Shown: positions 40,048 through 50,063, counted from the stretch's first letter. The stretch: 64,000 nucleotides of DNA from CAMLOF01 sp041913045 (GCA_041913045.1 JAYSGB010000018.1:12748-76747), one strand, 5' to 3'. A program made the numbers and translations. The notes: generated from the sequence alone by a model not told the origin.

Positions 40048-42483
40048 TCAGACGTTGCTTGAGGAGCGTACCTCCGCAAGGCTGGTCAAGCCTTGCAGGA
40101 CCTTCTCGATACCGTCCTGGCGCAGTGTGCGCATTCCGTCGAGCATGGCCGTTTCCTGCAATTCAACGGGCCGAGCCCGGCGCTGGATGAGTTGACGCAT
40201 CTGCGGCGAAGTGGTCAGCAGTTCGTGCAAGGCAAGGCGGCCCCGGTAGCCTGACTGAGCGCACTTTTCGCAACCCGGCGCGTGGCAGGCATGCAGCTTG
40301 CCGTTCTTGCCGAACCGGGCAAGCCAGTCTGCACGCAGCAGATTGGCATCCTTTTGCGGATGGCCATCCGGCAACACCAGCATGTAGTCGTCAAGCAACT
40401 CGTTCACGCGCTCATCGCTCAGCACCTCTGTTTTGGCGCAGTCTGTACAGAACCGGCGAACAAGCCGCTGCGCCAGAATGCCTTGGAGGGAGTCCGCGAA
40501 AGAAAACGGGTCAACCCCCAGATCGATGAGACGCACAATGGTCTCGGACGCGGAGTTGGTGTGCAAGGTTGACAGAACCAGGTGGCCGGTGAGCGACGCC
40601 TCAATGGCCATCTCGGCGGTTTCCTGGTCTCGAATCTCGCCCACCATGATGACGTCAGGGTCGGCACGCAGCAAGGCTCGCAGCGCCGCCGCAAAGGTCC
40701 AGCCGATCTTGGGGTTCACCTGAATCTGGCGCAGCCCACGTTGGGTGATTTCGACCGGGTCTTCTGCCGTCCAAATCTTGCGGTTGGGCGTATTGATGTA
40801 CTGCAGGCCAGAGTGCAAGGTTGTCGTCTTGCCGGAGCCCGTGGGACCCGCGCAGAGGAACAGTCCGTAAGGGCGCTGAACAATACCCTCGAACGCCTTG
40901 ACGTTGAAAGGACTCATGTTCAAGGCCTCCAGAGGCAAAGGCTTGAACGACGACAGAATCCGCATGACCACGTCTTCCAGGCCGCTGGCAGTAGGAATGG
41001 TGGCGACGCGCAATTCAATGGCCAGGCCACCGAACTTGGCGAAGTTGATCTTGCCGTCCTGCGGCTTGCGACGCTCGGAAATGTCCAGGTCGCACATGAT
41101 CTTGATACGAGCAATCAGGGCATTTCGGTAACTCGCTGGCAGCTCCAGGTAATGGCGCATCTCGCCATCCACCCGGAAGCGGATGACCAGCTTCTCTCGA
41201 CCTGGGTACGGCTCGATGTGGATGTCGGACGCCCGCTGGTAGTAGGCTTCGGTGATCATGGAGTTGATCAGCTTGACCAGGGTGTTGTCCGACTGCTCGA
41301 CCGGACGTTCGTCATCGGCCACGTCCTTGGCTTCGCCCGAGAGCTCCACCGCCAACTGGAAGGCGTCAACGGAATCGATGCCCGGCGCTTGGACTTCACT
41401 GGCAGCCGCTGGCGCGCGTGCTTCGTTGCCGTCCCCCATGCCGATCTCGCGGTAGGACTTGGTGATCTGGGCAAGCAAGTCGTTGCTGATGGTCACCACC
41501 GGCACCACCTTGCGTTGCATCGAGAACTCCAGTTCTTCGATGATCTTGAACTGCAAGGGGTCGTGCATCGCCACCACAACGGATGTCGTCTGGTCCAGCA
41601 AAGGCAGTACCTTCAACCGCTTGGCGGTGGCGAACGGCACCAGGCGCAGCGCAGCTGTGTCCACCGGAAACTTCTTTAGATCGATGAAGGGGTAGCCCAT
41701 CTTGCGGGCAAAGGCGGTTTGCAGGTCTGCTGGGGTGACCAGCCCCATCTCCACCAACATCTGCCCCAGCGGCAGGGACTTCTTTTCCTTCTGCCGCCGC
41801 AGCGCGTCGGACAACTGCGTCGGCGTGATCTTGCCCAGGCCCATCAGGGCCTCGCCAATGGGCACGGGCTTCAGGCGGTTCTGGTTTTCCAGGGCCTCCT
41901 TGAGCTGCTCGCGCGTCTCCACCATGGAGCTGCCTGACCCCATGGCCGCTTCGATGCCCATGCTTTCAATGTCACCGATGACCGTGTCCTCAAAGTCGGT
42001 GTCGCTCAACTGGCCCAGGCCATCGCCCTTGACCTCAAAGCTGTTGATACCGCTCTTGGGTATGAAGATACGGAAAGGTTCGTCGTCGCCCGACGCCTTC
42101 GGAAAAATCCAAAGACCATAAGGCTCTTTGCGGTGCGCGTGGGCAATGCCCGAGAACAAGGCCCCGTCTCTCAGGTGCACCACGAAAGTCTGCAGGCTGC
42201 TGGCCCCTTCGTTTGCCGGAAAGCCCGTGGGCATGAACTCGGTGTCCACGTCTGGCTGAAGGTCGATCTTGAGCCGCTTGATCTGGTTGAACTTCAACAG
42301 CACCCCGCGCTCCTGCCCGAAGGGCTGGATCTTGAGAGAACGCTGCTCAGGCGCAAAGTCGATCAAATGCCCTGAAATGGTGTTCGCATTCCAGCCCTCG
42401 GCGGTGCAAGTGAGCTTCTTTTCACCTATCGTGAAGGTGTCTTCGTGGTTCCAGTTCGGAACCGTGTACTGCGTGCTTTTCAT
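40048..42483 (-). CDS. GspE/PilB-type secretion or pilus ATPase with extra N-terminal domain
   Basis: 811 residues, longer than PilB or GspE (about 570). Residues 1-180 are an extension with no motif I know (starts MKSTQYTVPNWNHEDTFTIG). Two MshEN-like stretches follow (IGEALMGLGKITPTQLSDAL, GQMLVEMGLVTPADLQTAF), then the motor core: Walker A AGPTGSGKTTT, Asp box DPVE, Walker B DPDVIMVGEIRD, His box. The zinc motif has CTDC and CHAPGCEKC. MshEN domains bind c-di-GMP in relatives. No type II secretion or type IV pilus genes are adjacent, so its partner machine is elsewhere. Confidence 0.9.
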   Translation of the reverse strand: MKSTQYTVPNWNHEDTFTIGEKKLTCTAEGWNANTISGHLIDFAPEQRSLKIQPFGQERGVLLKFNQIKRLKIDLQPDVDTEFMPTGFPANEGASSLQTFVVHLRDGALFSGIAHAHRKEPYGLWIFPKASGDDEPFRIFIPKSGINSFEVKGDGLGQLSDTDFEDTVIGDIESMGIEAAMGSGSSMVETREQLKEALENQNRLKPVPIGEALMGLGKITPTQLSDALRRQKEKKSLPLGQMLVEMGLVTPADLQTAFARKMGYPFIDLKKFPVDTAALRLVPFATAKRLKVLPLLDQTTSVVVAMHDPLQFKIIEELEFSMQRKVVPVVTISNDLLAQITKSYREIGMGDGNEARAPAAASEVQAPGIDSVDAFQLAVELSGEAKDVADDERPVEQSDNTLVKLINSMITEAYYQRASDIHIEPYPGREKLVIRFRVDGEMRHYLELPASYRNALIARIKIMCDLDISERRKPQDGKINFAKFGGLAIELRVATIPTASGLEDVVMRILSSFKPLPLEALNMSPFNVKAFEGIVQRPYGLFLCAGPTGSGKTTTLHSGLQYINTPNRKIWTAEDPVEITQRGLRQIQVNPKIGWTFAAALRALLRADPDVIMVGEIRDQETAEMAIEASLTGHLVLSTLHTNSASETIVRLIDLGVDPFSFADSLQGILAQRLVRRFCTDCAKTEVLSDERVNELLDDYMLVLPDGHPQKDANLLRADWLARFGKNGKLHACHAPGCEKCAQSGYRGRLALHELLTTSPQMRQLIQRRARPVELQETAMLDGMRTLRQDGIEKVLQGLTSLAEVRSSSNV

Positions 42484-42514
42484 GGGCTCCCCAATGCGCC
42501 TGTGCCTTGCTGCC

Positions 42515-42736
42515 TCAGATGTCCAGTATCCACTTGATCACGTTCTTCGCCAGAAAACCCAGCATGCCCAACGAGAGCACGAGGAAGATGACGAACGTTC
42601 CGAATTTGCCCGCCTTGGACTCACGCGCCAGGTTGAACACAATGAACATCATGTACAGCACAAATGCGCCGACGCCGAAGGTCAGACCGAACTGGGCGAT
42701 CTGGGCTTCCGTATAACCAAACAAATTAGCTTCCAT
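42515..42736 (-). CDS. DUF2788 small membrane protein
   Basis: 73 residues: MEANLFGYTEAQIAQFGL, a membrane helix (GAFVLYMMFIVFNLA), a basic loop ESKAGKFG, and a second helix (FVIFLVLSLGMLGFLAKNVI). Matches the DUF2788 pattern as I remember it. ATG 42736 is preferred over GTG 42745. Function unknown. Lies 14 bp behind the DUF2189 gene. Confidence 0.8.
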   Translation of the reverse strand: MEANLFGYTEAQIAQFGLTFGVGAFVLYMMFIVFNLARESKAGKFGTFVIFLVLSLGMLGFLAKNVIKWILDI

Positions 42737-42750
42737 GCCTGCCACCTGAC

Positions 42751-43509
42751 TTACAGAACGCGTCCGTCGTCACCAGGAGGCAACAAGTCACGGTAGGCAT
42801 GCCAACTGGCGTGCCCCAGCAAAGGCACGATCAGAATCAGTCCCAGAAGGAAGGTGGCCATGCCCAATGCCACCAGCACGGCAATCAGCATGGCCCAGAA
42901 AGCCAACGGACCAGGATAGTTGCCAACCGCACGCCAGCTTTGTGTGACCGCCACCCACAGCGGGGCGCGCGTGTCCACCAGCAGCGGCAACGTCAGCACG
43001 CTGGACGCAAACATTGGAGCAGCCAACAGCGCGCCCAGCAGAAGCCATGCCTCGAACAGGCCAAGAGTGTCGGCTAACACCACATGGCGCAGAAAATCAG
43101 CGGGCCTGCGAATGGGCACGTCAGACCAAAGTGTGATCAAGCCAGCGGAAGTCAGCACCCAACCGGTACCAGCCAAACCCAGCAACAACCCGAAGGCGAT
43201 GAGGCGACGGTCGCCAGAGGTCCAAAGAGAGAGGATCTCGGAAAGTCCAATGGTTTGCCCCTTCTCGTGCGCCCGGCTCACGGCATAAAGCCCCGTGGCA
43301 AGCACCGGTGCGACGATCAGAAAACCTGAAAAGGCTCCCGCCAGCCACCAGAATTGGTCTCGCGCGGCAAACGCCAGACTGCCCCCGAACAGAGCCAACA
43401 GGAAACCATGAACCAGCCCCGGCACGGGGTTGGCCTGCAAATCCTTCCAACCCAAGGCCAGCCAACGCAATGGTGTTATCAATGTCACGGGAGCGGTATC
43501 AACGGGCAT
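42751..43509 (-). CDS. DUF2189 multi-pass inner-membrane protein
   Basis: 252 residues with about six membrane helices. Recognisable: LRWLALGWKDLQANPVPGLVHGF near the N terminus, the DUF2189 signature, and a C-terminal GHASWHAYRDLL. ATG 43509 is chosen; a TTG at 43533 is also in frame. Biochemical role unknown. Confidence 0.85.
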   Translation of the reverse strand: MPVDTAPVTLITPLRWLALGWKDLQANPVPGLVHGFLLALFGGSLAFAARDQFWWLAGAFSGFLIVAPVLATGLYAVSRAHEKGQTIGLSEILSLWTSGDRRLIAFGLLLGLAGTGWVLTSAGLITLWSDVPIRRPADFLRHVVLADTLGLFEAWLLLGALLAAPMFASSVLTLPLLVDTRAPLWVAVTQSWRAVGNYPGPLAFWAMLIAVLVALGMATFLLGLILIVPLLGHASWHAYRDLLPPGDDGRVL

Positions 43510-43548
43510 GCCTGTCGCTTTCGTCAATATCAAAAACTCTAGATTGGA

Positions 43549-45204
43549 TCACAACAGCTCGGCACAGGCCTTCAGCAACTGGTGGGTGTAGGGGTGTTCA
43601 GGTGCTCGCAGCACCTTCTCGGCGGGGCCTGTTTCCACCACTTTGCCGTCCTTCATCACCAGCACGTCGTGGGCCATGGCCCAGATGACATCCACGTCGT
43701 GCGTGATGAGCAAGTAGCTCAACTGGCGGCTTTTCTGCAAATGCAGCAACAGATCGATGACCTGTTTTTGCACCGTCACGTCAAGCGCACTGGTGGGTTC
43801 GTCCAGCACCAACACCCTAGGTTGCACGATGAGCGCCCGCGCGATGGCCAGCCGTTGCCGCTGCCCGCCCGAAAACTCGTGCGGGTATCTCATCAGCCAG
43901 CGGGCTTGTTCGGCGGGCGCCATGTCGGGCAGCAAGCCCACCTCCCCCAGCGCTTGCAGAATGCGCTCGCGCCTCTGTGCCAACGGCATGCCAGGTTCGT
44001 GCACCTCCAGGCCTTCGCCCACGATCTGCTCGACCGTCATGCGTGGCGACAGCGAAGAAAACGGGTCCTGGAACACCACCTGCACCTGCCTGCGCAGTGC
44101 GCGGTCTTGCGCGCTGCCATGCCGCATCCCACTCCATGAATGCCCCATCACCTGCAGTTTTCCTTCGCAGGGCAACAGGCCCAGGGCCGCCAGGGCCAAT
44201 GTGGACTTGCCAGAGCCAGACTCGCCCACCACACCCAGGGTCCGGCCTTCGGGCAGGCGCCATGCCACGGAACGGACGGCCTCGAATCGCCCCTTGCGGA
44301 ACCAGCCTCGCATCCCCGGCAAGGGGGTGGCGTAGGGAACGGTCAGTTGCTCTGCTTGCAGCACATCCGGTGCGCCACGTTCGGGCTCATGGTCTTCAGG
44401 CAAACGGCGGCGCAAGCGGCTGTCCAGCAGCTTGCGCGTGTAGGGGTGCTGCGGTTGAGCAAACACCTGGTCCACGACACCCTGCTCCACCAGATGGCCA
44501 CGCTCCATCACTGCCACCCGGTCTGCAAACTGGCGCACCAGGTGCAGGTCGTGGGTGATCATCAACACCGCCATGCCCATGCGCTGCTGCAACTCGCCCA
44601 GCAGATCGAGTATCTGGCCGCGCAGACTGGCGTCCAGCGCTGTGGTGGGTTCGTCGGCAATGAGCAGCTTGGGCTCGCTGGCCAACGCCATGGCGATCAT
44701 GGCCCGCTGGCGTTGCCCTCCGCTAAGCTGGTGCGGGTAGGCTGCTGCACGGCGTTCGGGCTCGGGTATGCCGGTGGCACGCAGCAACTCCAGCACACGC
44801 TCCCTGGCCTGTTCACCTGTCAGGCCCTTCTTGAGCAGCAGCACCTCCGCGATCTGTGCACCTATGGTGTAGAGCGGGTTGAGCGCCGTCATAGGCTCCT
44901 GGAAGATGCAGGCCACGTCGTCACCGCGAACGCCACGCAGCTCCCGCTCACTGCATCGGAGCAGGTCGCGGCCCTGCAAGCGCGCCTGTCCACTCACCTC
45001 GGCTTGTGGCACCAATCGCAACAGGCTGAGGGCCGAAACCGTCTTGCCCGAACCGGATTCACCCACCAGCGCCAGCTTTTCCCCGGCGTTCAGCGTCAGG
45101 TCAATACCGTGCACCACGGGCTGGCCGCCAAAGGCCACCCGCAAACCACGCACGGCCAGCAATGGAGGCTGCACTGGTGCTTCTGCAGCATTGGCCTTGT
45201 TCAT
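43549..45204 (-). CDS. yejF: Oligopeptide ABC transporter ATPase with two nucleotide-binding domains (YejF-like)
   Basis: 551 residues, two ABC domains in tandem. First half: Walker A GESGSGKTVSAL, signature LSGGQRQR, Walker B LLIADEPTTALD. Second half: GESGSGKSTLAL, FSGGQRQR, VLVLDEPTSALD. This one-chain, two-domain ATPase is typical of YejF (microcin C/peptide uptake). ATGA overlap with the permease upstream. Confidence 0.93.
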   Translation of the reverse strand: MNKANAAEAPVQPPLLAVRGLRVAFGGQPVVHGIDLTLNAGEKLALVGESGSGKTVSALSLLRLVPQAEVSGQARLQGRDLLRCSERELRGVRGDDVACIFQEPMTALNPLYTIGAQIAEVLLLKKGLTGEQARERVLELLRATGIPEPERRAAAYPHQLSGGQRQRAMIAMALASEPKLLIADEPTTALDASLRGQILDLLGELQQRMGMAVLMITHDLHLVRQFADRVAVMERGHLVEQGVVDQVFAQPQHPYTRKLLDSRLRRRLPEDHEPERGAPDVLQAEQLTVPYATPLPGMRGWFRKGRFEAVRSVAWRLPEGRTLGVVGESGSGKSTLALAALGLLPCEGKLQVMGHSWSGMRHGSAQDRALRRQVQVVFQDPFSSLSPRMTVEQIVGEGLEVHEPGMPLAQRRERILQALGEVGLLPDMAPAEQARWLMRYPHEFSGGQRQRLAIARALIVQPRVLVLDEPTSALDVTVQKQVIDLLLHLQKSRQLSYLLITHDVDVIWAMAHDVLVMKDGKVVETGPAEKVLRAPEHPYTHQLLKACAELL

Positions 45205-46247
45205 GCTTCAGCCTTTCGCGGGTCCAGGGCGTCGCGCAGCGCGTCCCCCATGAAGGTGAGCAGCAGCAGCGTGAACACAAGCACGCCAAAGGTGGAAAGC
45301 GATATCCACCACGCGTCGATGTTGTTCTTGCCCTGGCTGAGCAGCTCCCCAAGCGATGGCGTGCCCGGCGGAACACCCAACCCAAGGAAGTCGAGCGAGG
45401 TCAGCGCCAGGATGGATGCGCTCATGCGGAAGGGAAGAAAGGTGACCACGGGCGTGAGGCTGTTGGGCAGGATGTGGCGCCGGATGATCTGACCGTTGGT
45501 CAACCCCATGGCGCGGGCGGCACGCACGTAGTCCAGCTGGCGGTTGCGCAGGAACTCGGCCCGCACGTAGTCGCTCAGGCCCATCCACCCGAACAGGCTG
45601 AGCAGCACCAGCAGCAGCGCCACGCTGGGCGCAAACACGGCGCTGAAGATGATGAGCAGGTACAGCTCGGGCATGGAGCCCCAGATTTCGATGAAGCGCT
45701 GGAAGGCCAGGTCAGTTCTCCCGCCAAAGTAGCCCTGCACTGCACCGGCGGCCACACCCAATACGACACCGATCACCGTCAACGCCAGGGCGAACAGCAC
45801 GCTCACCCGGAAGCCGTAGATCAGCTGCGCCAGCAGATCGCGCCCCCGGTCGTCGGTACCCAGCCAGTTGTCGCGCGACGGTGCCGAAGGGTTGGGCTCC
45901 TTGGCAAAGTAGTTCAGCGTCTTGGGGCCGTAGGGGTTCAGCGGGTAGATGGCCCAGTTGTCGCCAGCGCTCAGGCGCTCTCTTATGTACGGGTCCAGGT
46001 AGTCGGTGGGGGTCTCAAAGTCACCGCCAAAGACCGTCTCGGGGTAGTCGTGCACGAGTGGTGTGTAGTACTGCCCTTCGTAGCGCACCAGCAGCGGCCG
46101 GTCGTTGGACAGAACTTCGGCAAACAGGCTGGCCACCACCAGCACGCAAAACGCAATCAGGCTGACGTAGCCGAGCCGGTTGCGTTTGAAGCGCAGCCAC
46201 GCGCGCCGAGATGGCGACAAGGGCCCGGATTCAATCGAACTTGACAC
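45201..46247 (-). CDS. yejE: Oligopeptide ABC transporter permease (YejE-like)
   Basis: 348 residues, OppC-type permease with the conserved N-terminal segment RRAWLRFKRNRLGYVSLIAFCVLV, a large periplasmic loop (LVHDYPETVFGGDFETPTDY), and the coupling motif in VRAARAMGLTNGQIIRRHILPNSLTPV. GTG 46247 is preferred because it begins SSSIESGPLS shortly before the basic segment; it overlaps yejB by 17 bases. ATG 46265 is the alternative. Confidence 0.92.
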   Translation of the reverse strand: MSSSIESGPLSPSRRAWLRFKRNRLGYVSLIAFCVLVVASLFAEVLSNDRPLLVRYEGQYYTPLVHDYPETVFGGDFETPTDYLDPYIRERLSAGDNWAIYPLNPYGPKTLNYFAKEPNPSAPSRDNWLGTDDRGRDLLAQLIYGFRVSVLFALALTVIGVVLGVAAGAVQGYFGGRTDLAFQRFIEIWGSMPELYLLIIFSAVFAPSVALLLVLLSLFGWMGLSDYVRAEFLRNRQLDYVRAARAMGLTNGQIIRRHILPNSLTPVVTFLPFRMSASILALTSLDFLGLGVPPGTPSLGELLSQGKNNIDAWWISLSTFGVLVFTLLLLTFMGDALRDALDPRKAEA

Positions 46248-47256
46248 GAGGATCCACCCAGACATAGCAGAGGTCGCTGATCAGCTTGGTCACCAGACCG
46301 ATCAACGTGAACAGGTACAGCGTGCCCAGCACAACGGGGTAGTCGCGCCGGATCACGCTCTCGTAGCTCAGCAGGCCCAGACCGTCGAGCGAAAACAGCG
46401 TCTCGATGAGCAGCGAACCTGCGAAGAACGCCCCCACGAAGGCTGCGGGGAAACCAGTGATGATGGGAATGAGCGCATTGCGGAACACGTGCTTCCAGAG
46501 GACCTGACGCTCGCTCAGGCCCTTGGCGCGGGCGGTCAGCACATACTGCTTGCGGATCTCTTCCAGGAACGAGTTCTTCGTGAGCATGGCCGTGACGGCA
46601 AAGCTGCCCAGCACCATGGCCGTGACCGGCAAAGTGATGTGCCAGAGGTAGTCCACGATGCGCGCGGCCCACGACAGTTCTTCCCAGTTGGACGACGTGA
46701 GGCCGCGCAGCGGGAACCACTGCAGCTGCCCGCCAAAGATGACCAACAGCGCCACGCCCAGCACAAAGCCAGGGATGGCGTAACCCACCAGCACCAGTAG
46801 TGTGGTGACCAGGTCGAAACGTGTACCGGAACGCACTGCCTTGGCCACGCCCAAGGGCACCGCGATCAGGTAGCTGATGAAGAAGGTCCACAACCCCAGG
46901 CTGATCGACACCGGCAGCTTTTCCACCACCAGTTGCGAAACGGCCTTGTTCTGGAAAAAGCTGGTGCCCAGGTCAAACCGTGCGAACTGGCCCAGCATCT
47001 GGAAAAAGCGCTCATGTGCCGGTTTGTCAAAGCCGTACAGCGCCTTGATCTGTTCCAGGCGCTGCGGGTCCACCCCTTGCGCGCCCCGGTAAACCGAGCC
47101 GCCTTCCGCGCCGCCCACCGCGCCCGCTCGGGCCTCGGCCAGGTACTGTTCCACCGGCCCGCCGGGCACGAACTGGATGACCACGAAGGTGATGAGCAGA
47201 ACCCCGAACAACGTCGGGATCATCAGCAACAGGCGTTTGAGGATGTAGGCCCACAT
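46231..47256 (-). CDS. yejB: Oligopeptide ABC transporter permease (YejB-like)
   Basis: 341 residues, OppB-type permease: MWAYILKRLLLMIPTLFGVLLITF at the N terminus, QFVPGGPVEQYL, and the coupling loop TARAKGLSERQVLWKHVFRNALIPI. The YejB-type insert between helices 1 and 2 (VYRGAQGVDPQRLEQIKALYGFDKP) is present. Confidence 0.94.
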   Translation of the reverse strand: MWAYILKRLLLMIPTLFGVLLITFVVIQFVPGGPVEQYLAEARAGAVGGAEGGSVYRGAQGVDPQRLEQIKALYGFDKPAHERFFQMLGQFARFDLGTSFFQNKAVSQLVVEKLPVSISLGLWTFFISYLIAVPLGVAKAVRSGTRFDLVTTLLVLVGYAIPGFVLGVALLVIFGGQLQWFPLRGLTSSNWEELSWAARIVDYLWHITLPVTAMVLGSFAVTAMLTKNSFLEEIRKQYVLTARAKGLSERQVLWKHVFRNALIPIITGFPAAFVGAFFAGSLLIETLFSLDGLGLLSYESVIRRDYPVVLGTLYLFTLIGLVTKLISDLCYVWVDPRVKFD

Positions 47257-47271
47257 GAATGGTTCTCCGCG

Positions 47272-49158
47272 TCACTTGTTGCTGGCAGCCGGTTTGGCCC
47301 ACCAGGTGTCAATGGCCCAGCCCTCGCCCGAAGCATAGGGAGGCATGTCCTTGGGGCGCTCGAGCCGCCAGGCGTTATAGGCCATGCGGTGCGTGGTGGC
47401 AGACCATTGCGGAATCAGGTAGTGGCTGTGGCTGATGACGCGGTCCAGCGCGCGGCAGGCTGCCAGGAATTCGGGTTTGGTGCGCGCGTCCGTCATACGG
47501 GTGATGAGCGTATCCACCGCCGCGTTGCTCACCCCAGCAAAGTTGCCAGAGTCCTCGGTACGCGCAGCCACGCTGCCGAACAGATCAGCGTATTCGGCAC
47601 CCGGGTTTTGGGTGCCGCCGTAGGCAATGGAGATGATCTGAAAGTCAAAAGTGCGAAGGCGCTGCTGGTAAAGCGCAAAGTCCACCGGGCGGAAGTTCAG
47701 CTCGATGCCCAGCTTCTCCAGGTTTCGCGACCAGGGCGTGACCACGCGTGCCCCCGTCTCGGCGCTGTCCAGGTACTCCAACACCATGGGCTCGCCCTTG
47801 GCGTTGCGCAGTTTGCCGTCCTGCACCGTCCAACCTGCCTCGCGCAACAAGGCCTGGGCGCGGCGCAGGTTGGCGCGCAGGGAACTGTCACCGTCGGTAC
47901 GCGGCGGCTCATACATCGGGCCAAACACCGCTGGCGGCAACTGCTTGCGCCAGGGCTGCAGCAGCGCCAGCTCATCCGCATCCGGTGCCCCTTGGGGTGA
48001 ACACTCGGTGTTGCCAAACAGCCCGCGCACCCGCTGGTAGCTGTTGTAGAACATCTGGCGGTTCATCCACTCGTAGTCCAGCGCCAGGCCAAGCGCCTCG
48101 CGCACGCGGATGTCGTCCAGCGGTGCGCGGCGTGTGTTGAGCACATAGCTCTGGAAGCCCGTGGGCAGGCGGTGCGTGAATTCGCCCTTGACCAGTTCAC
48201 CGCTGTCAAACCGCTTGCCGTTGACACGGCGCGCCCAATCCCCCGCCGAGAAAAAGCGCATCAGGTCGAACTCACCCGCCTTCAGCGCCTCCAGCCGGGC
48301 GGTGTTGTCTTTGTAGATCTTGACGGTGATGCGGTCGAAGTTGGCCGTGCCCTTGCGCACCGCCAGGTCGCGGGCCCAGTAGTTCGGGTCGCGCACGTAG
48401 GTGATGTCCTTGCCAAAACGCACCGGTCCGATCTTGTACGGCCCGCTCCCGATGGGAATGTCCATCACCACCTGGTCGAAGGTTTTGCGCTGGCCAGTCT
48501 TGGGGTCGATCTCGCTGCCCCAGGCGCGGCTGAACACAGGCAGCCCACCCACCGTGATCGGCAATTCCCGGTTGGGCTTCTTGAAGCGGTATCGCACAGT
48601 GCGCTCGTCCAGCACGTCCAGGCCCGCCACGTCGGCCAGAATGGTCTTGTACGCTGGCGAGGTGTGCGGCCCCATCAGCGTGTCGTAGCTGAACTTCACG
48701 TCAGCCGCCAGCACTGGGTCACCGTTGTGGAAGCGCGCCTCGCGCCGCAGGCGGAACGTCACCGACAATCCGTCCGGTGCGGCGGTCACATCCTCGGCCA
48801 GCAGACCGTAGGCGGCGCCGCTCTCGTCGGCGGCACCGGTCAACAGGCTGTCAAACATCAGGTCTGACAAGTAGGCTGGAGCGTTGCCACGCAGCGTGAA
48901 GGGGTTGTACTTGTCGAAGGTGGACACCCGCAGGTTGCTCACCAGCCGCAACTCACCACCCTTAGGGGCGTTCGGGTTCACGTAATCAAAATGCCTGAAG
49001 CTGGCCGGGTACTTGAGTTCACCCCACAGTGCGTAACCGTGAGCCGCCCAGGCAGCAGGTGCCACCAGCACAGCGGCCATTGTCAGCGCCGACGCCAGCG
49101 TGCGCCCCGCCGAAGGGAACCAGGAAAGGCGGCGGGTACTGGATGGGTGGGCGCGCAT
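47272..49158 (-). CDS. yejA: Periplasmic oligopeptide-binding protein (YejA-like)
   Basis: 628 residues. Signal peptide MRAHPSSTRRLSWFPSAG through AVLVAPAAWA, then a class C extracellular solute-binding protein (SBP family 5) with FRHFDYVNPNAPKGGELRLVS and LGLALDYEWMNRQMFYNSYQRV. ATG 49158 is used since it gives a clean leader; 49197 and 49254 lie in or beyond the fabI start region. It is the first gene of the transporter operon, with only 37 bp to divergent fabI. Confidence 0.93.
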   Translation of the reverse strand: MRAHPSSTRRLSWFPSAGRTLASALTMAAVLVAPAAWAAHGYALWGELKYPASFRHFDYVNPNAPKGGELRLVSNLRVSTFDKYNPFTLRGNAPAYLSDLMFDSLLTGAADESGAAYGLLAEDVTAAPDGLSVTFRLRREARFHNGDPVLAADVKFSYDTLMGPHTSPAYKTILADVAGLDVLDERTVRYRFKKPNRELPITVGGLPVFSRAWGSEIDPKTGQRKTFDQVVMDIPIGSGPYKIGPVRFGKDITYVRDPNYWARDLAVRKGTANFDRITVKIYKDNTARLEALKAGEFDLMRFFSAGDWARRVNGKRFDSGELVKGEFTHRLPTGFQSYVLNTRRAPLDDIRVREALGLALDYEWMNRQMFYNSYQRVRGLFGNTECSPQGAPDADELALLQPWRKQLPPAVFGPMYEPPRTDGDSSLRANLRRAQALLREAGWTVQDGKLRNAKGEPMVLEYLDSAETGARVVTPWSRNLEKLGIELNFRPVDFALYQQRLRTFDFQIISIAYGGTQNPGAEYADLFGSVAARTEDSGNFAGVSNAAVDTLITRMTDARTKPEFLAACRALDRVISHSHYLIPQWSATTHRMAYNAWRLERPKDMPPYASGEGWAIDTWWAKPAASNK

Positions 49159-49195
49159 GCGACAATTCTGCAGGATTTTTTCTGGAGATTGACTC

Positions 49196-49996
49196 ATGGG
49201 TTTTCTGGCTGGCAAGAAATTGCTGATCACGGGCGTGCTGTCCAACCGTTCCATCGCTTACGGCATTGCCAAGGCCTGCCACGAACAAGGCGCGGAACTG
49301 GCCTTCAGCTACGTGGGCGAACGCTTCAAGGACCGCATCACCGAGTTCGCGGCAGACTTCGGGTCGAATCTGGTTTTTGACTGCGATGTGGGTGATGATG
49401 CCCAGATCGAACAATTGTTCCGCGATCTGTCGGCGCACTGGCCCACGTTTGACGGTTTCGTGCACAGCATTGGTTACGCCCCGCGCGAAGCCATTGCTGG
49501 CGACTTTCTGGACGGCTTGAGTCGCGAAGCCTTCAAGATCGCACACGACATCAGCGCCTACAGCTTCCCGGCCATGGCCAAGGCGGCCCTCCCCTACCTG
49601 AACGACAACTCGGCGCTGCTGACCCTGACCTACCTGGGTGCCGTGCGCACCGTGCCCAACTACAACACCATGGGCCTGGCCAAGGCGTCGCTGGAAGCGT
49701 CCGTGCGCTACCTGGCAGAGTCGCTCGGCGCCAAGGGCCGTGGCCTGCGCGCGAACGGCATTTCCGCCGGCCCCATCAAGACGCTGGCTGCCAGCGGCAT
49801 CAAAGGCTTCGGCAAGATCCTGAACGTCGTGGCCGAAAACTCCCCCATCCGCCGCAACGTCACCATCGAAGACGTGGGCAACGTTGCCGCCTTCCTGATG
49901 AGCAACCTGGCAGCTGGTGTGAGCGCCGAAATCACCTATGTGGACGGTGGCTTCAGCCAGGTGGTGGGCGGCATTGCCGAACCAGCCGAAGCCTGA
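49196..49996 (+). CDS. fabI: Enoyl-[acyl-carrier-protein] reductase [NADH]
   Basis: 266 residues, SDR fold, last reductive step of fatty-acid elongation. The N-terminal nucleotide motif is ITGVLSNRSIAYGIA. The catalytic residues stand at the same numbers as in E. coli FabI: Tyr146 (LTYLG), Tyr156 and Lys163 (YNTMGLAK). GGAG lies 9 bases before the ATG. Followed by an intrinsic terminator. Confidence 0.97.
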   Translation: MGFLAGKKLLITGVLSNRSIAYGIAKACHEQGAELAFSYVGERFKDRITEFAADFGSNLVFDCDVGDDAQIEQLFRDLSAHWPTFDGFVHSIGYAPREAIAGDFLDGLSREAFKIAHDISAYSFPAMAKAALPYLNDNSALLTLTYLGAVRTVPNYNTMGLAKASLEASVRYLAESLGAKGRGLRANGISAGPIKTLAASGIKGFGKILNVVAENSPIRRNVTIEDVGNVAAFLMSNLAAGVSAEITYVDGGFSQVVGGIAEPAEA

Positions 49997-50016
49997 TCGC
50001 TTCAGACTCCATCAAC

Positions 50017-50045
50017 AAAAAGGCAGCTCGTTGAGCTGCCTTTTT
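50017..50045. terminator. Bidirectional intrinsic terminator between fabI and lpdA
   Basis: Perfect 13-bp inverted repeat AAAAAGGCAGCTC/GAGCTGCCTTTTT with a GTT loop. A and T ends serve fabI on the plus strand and the pyruvate dehydrogenase operon on the minus strand. Confidence 0.92.
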
Positions 50046-50063
50046 GCTTTCTGAGCAGAAGGG

